A stretch of DNA of 6,920 nt, from contig JAKAOD010000161.1 in the NCBI GenBank assembly GCA_021823365.1, positions 1 through 6,920 of the forward strand, read 5' to 3'. Source of the DNA: Actinomycetes bacterium (GTDB lineage Bacteria; Actinomycetota; Acidimicrobiia; Acidimicrobiales; Bog-793). Within the stretch, counting starts at the first letter, position 1. Each line of letters opens with the position of its first letter. Below are positions 5,634 to 6,920 of the stretch, one piece after another. A program made the translations under genes and the position numbers. The notes under the pieces were generated by a model. That model worked only from the letters and a program-made list of their open reading frames with translations. It was not told the origin of the DNA and made no database searches.

Positions 5634-6717
5634 TGCTTCTCCTTCTCGTAGTCCTCCTCGACACCGCCGGCGGAGCGATCTCGCCCGACCCGCGAGCGAG
5701 GAACAGCGTCGGCAAGCGCACGCGTCGCGGCCGACCGCCCAGCCCTCGCATCCGCCGGAGCAAGAGGTCCGTCGCCGTGCGGCCCATGAGCGCGGGATCC
5801 TGGCGGACCACGGTGACCGGCGGCGTCAGCGAGTCGGCGATCGGGAAGTCGTCGAAGCTCACGAATGCGACGTCCGTGCGTCCCGTGCGGTGCAGCTCCG
5901 AGACGACGTCGATCGAGGCGACGGCATTGGCGGCGATGACGGCCGTCGCCGGGTCGGCGAGCGAGAGGACCTTGCCGAGCGACGACTCCGGGTCGAGACG
6001 GTCGTGCGCGTGGCTCACGACCAGGTCCTCGTCGGAGGGGATGCCCGCAGCGGCGAGAGCGGCGCGGTAGCCGGTGAGGCGGTCCCGCAGCGGGAAGCGG
6101 TCGAGGCCCATGCCGACGAAAGCGATCCGGCGGTGGCCCCCGGAGATCAGGTGCTCGGTCGCCCGGCGGCTCCCGGCGAGGTTGTCGACGGTCACCGAAT
6201 CGGCGCCGAGGCCCGGCGCCGGGCGATCGGCGAAGACGACGGGCACGCCACCGGGGCCGATCGGCAGTCGCGCCTTCGCGTAGTCGAGAAGGCAGGGAAC
6301 GATGACGAGCCCGCCGACCGAGCGGTGCAGCAGGCCGAGGACGACGGCGCGCTCCTCGTCGGCCGAGCTCCCGGCGCTCGCGATGACGAGAAACAAGCCC
6401 GCTTCTCGAACGGCCTCTTCCACCGCCTCCGTCATCGCCGCGAAGAACGGGTCGCCGATCGACTCGACGACGAGACCGATCGCCTCGTCCCGCCCGGTGC
6501 GCAGCGAGCGGGCGAGCGGGTTGGGTCGGTAACCGAGCGCCTCGATCGCCTGGAGGACCCGTGCCTGGGTCGCCGGTCGCACGGCGGGGTCGTCGTTGAT
6601 GACCCGGGAGACGGTCTTGATGCTGACGCCGGCGTCCCGGGCGACGTCGTGAAGCGTCGGTGCCGCGGCAGGACCGCCCTCCCGGAGATCCCGGCGCTGG
6701 CGCGTTCGGCCCGTCAT
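5581..6717 (-). CDS. LacI-family transcriptional regulator
   Basis: This 378-aa regulator probably represses the sugar operon in which it sits and releases DNA on binding a sugar or sugar phosphate. The LacI-type HTH is at residues 21-66 (TLHDVARDAGVSIKTVSRVINDDPAVRPATQARVLQAIEALGYRPN), followed by the hinge helix PNPLARSLRTG (65-75). The effector domain begins at IGLVVESIGDPFFAAMTEAVEEA and has the expected periplasmic-binding-protein-like core. The start ATG 6717 forms an ATGA overlap with the stop of the upstream kinase gene; about 40 further codons are open upstream but do not resemble the family. The family core ends near FLARGSGEIAPPA, and a further 25 or so Arg/Gly-rich residues overlap the aldolase start. 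Its promoter and operator probably lie upstream of the window; no LacI-type operator was seen here. Confidence 0.93.
   Translation of the reverse strand: MTGRTRQRRDLREGGPAAAPTLHDVARDAGVSIKTVSRVINDDPAVRPATQARVLQAIEALGYRPNPLARSLRTGRDEAIGLVVESIGDPFFAAMTEAVEEAVREAGLFLVIASAGSSADEERAVVLGLLHRSVGGLVIVPCLLDYAKARLPIGPGGVPVVFADRPAPGLGADSVTVDNLAGSRRATEHLISGGHRRIAFVGMGLDRFPLRDRLTGYRAALAAAGIPSDEDLVVSHAHDRLDPESSLGKVLSLADPATAVIAANAVASIDVVSELHRTGRTDVAFVSFDDFPIADSLTPPVTVVRQDPALMGRTATDLLLRRMRGLGGRPRRVRLPTLFLARGSGEIAPPAVSRRTTRRRSNGHDGDRGRADHGGAGR
5639..5644 (-). promoter_or_regulatory. Ribosome binding site of the aldolase gene
   Basis: The minus strand reads AAGGAG, five bases before ATG 5633. It lies inside the coding sequence of the upstream LacI-type gene, so aldolase translation can begin from within that gene. 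It supports ATG 5633 as the start despite the 53-nt overlap. Confidence 0.65.
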
Positions 6718-6920
6718 CGCCGGCCCGCCGGCGCGGCACCCGCAGCGGTGTCCCCCAGGACCGGCGCCAGGGAGACGAGCGCCGACAGCGCCAGGGCGCG
6801 TCGCGGGTCGAGGCCCCCGGCAAGCTCCTGCTCGCACGACGCCGACGCGACTGCCACCGCGAAGCGCACGGCCTCGGGGACTGGATCTCCGGCCTCGATG
6901 CGGTGCAGGAGCCCTCCCAC
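6714..6920 (-). CDS. C-terminus of a probable PfkB-family sugar kinase (partial)
   Basis: Sixty-eight codons are visible; the frame is open at the window edge, so the start and most of the protein lie outside. The visible part, VGGLLHRIEAGDPVPEAVRFAVAVASASCEQE followed by a tail, matches the region just after the GAGD signature in PfkB/ribokinase-type kinases, where FVGGLL, then ALRF-A-A, then the final helix is usual. 1-Phosphofructokinase and tagatose-6-phosphate kinase are family members with this arrangement. The GAGD motif itself would be a few residues beyond the edge, so the family call is from the tail only. Its stop codon overlaps the LacI-type start (ATGA), placing it in the same operon as the aldolase and FGGY kinase. 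Confidence 0.65.
   Translation of the reverse strand: MGGLLHRIEAGDPVPEAVRFAVAVASASCEQELAGGLDPRRALALSALVSLAPVLGDTAAGAAPAGRR

Noticed and set aside
4068..5651. Plus-strand open frame (527 codons) across the kinase and aldolase genes
   Set aside because: Arg/Pro/Ala-rich composition and no recognisable domain; it is fully antisense to two well-supported genes.
1..6920. tRNA or rRNA genes, CRISPR arrays, insertion sequences or attachment sites
   Set aside because: No regularly spaced repeats, transposase motifs, terminal inverted repeats or tRNA arm signatures were found on either strand.

Overview
The window is very GC-rich and its genes use G or C at nearly every third codon position. It also has GTG starts, tightly packed genes and 4-base start/stop overlaps. 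This suggests a high-GC bacterium, most likely an actinomycete-type lineage (Actinomycetota); the sequence does not allow a finer placement. All genes lie on the minus strand except one small regulator.

Left part (1-3005, read right to left): a complete amino-acid ABC importer operon in the order secreted substrate-binding protein (2073-3005), permease (1100-2104) and ATPase (333-1103). The genes overlap (32 nt, then 4 nt). A perfect 14-bp inverted repeat with a 5-nt loop (1985-2017) sits just after the binding-protein gene. It lies inside the permease's N-terminal coding stretch, and its apex carries a Shine-Dalgarno-like sequence. Positions 12-332 are non-coding as far as I can tell. At the extreme left edge a good ribosome binding site and an ATG mark the probable start of another minus-strand gene.

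Middle (3006-3145): a 140-bp divergent spacer between the importer operon and a 92-aa XRE-family repressor-like gene on the plus strand (3146-3424). The spacer holds an imperfect 21-bp palindrome, an inverted repeat ACGCTAC/GTAGCGT and direct repeats CATCGGT. These are plausible operator sites for the adjacent regulator.

Right part (3436-6920, read right to left): a sugar-catabolism operon. It contains the C-terminus of a probable PfkB-family sugar kinase (6714-6920, cut by the window edge), a LacI-family regulator (5581-6717), a class I aldolase of the LacD/YihT type (4674-5633) and an FGGY-type carbohydrate kinase (3436-4662). The first pair is joined by an ATGA overlap, the second by a 53-nt overlap and the third by an 11-nt gap, so the genes are probably one transcript. 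A PfkB kinase plus a LacD/YihT aldolase fits phosphorylation and cleavage of a ketose phosphate, as in the tagatose-6-phosphate pathway or sulfofructose breakdown. The actual substrate cannot be decided from this window. The FGGY kinase is unusually short and appears to lack part of its C-terminal domain. A hairpin at 3423-3453 separates this operon from the convergent XRE gene.
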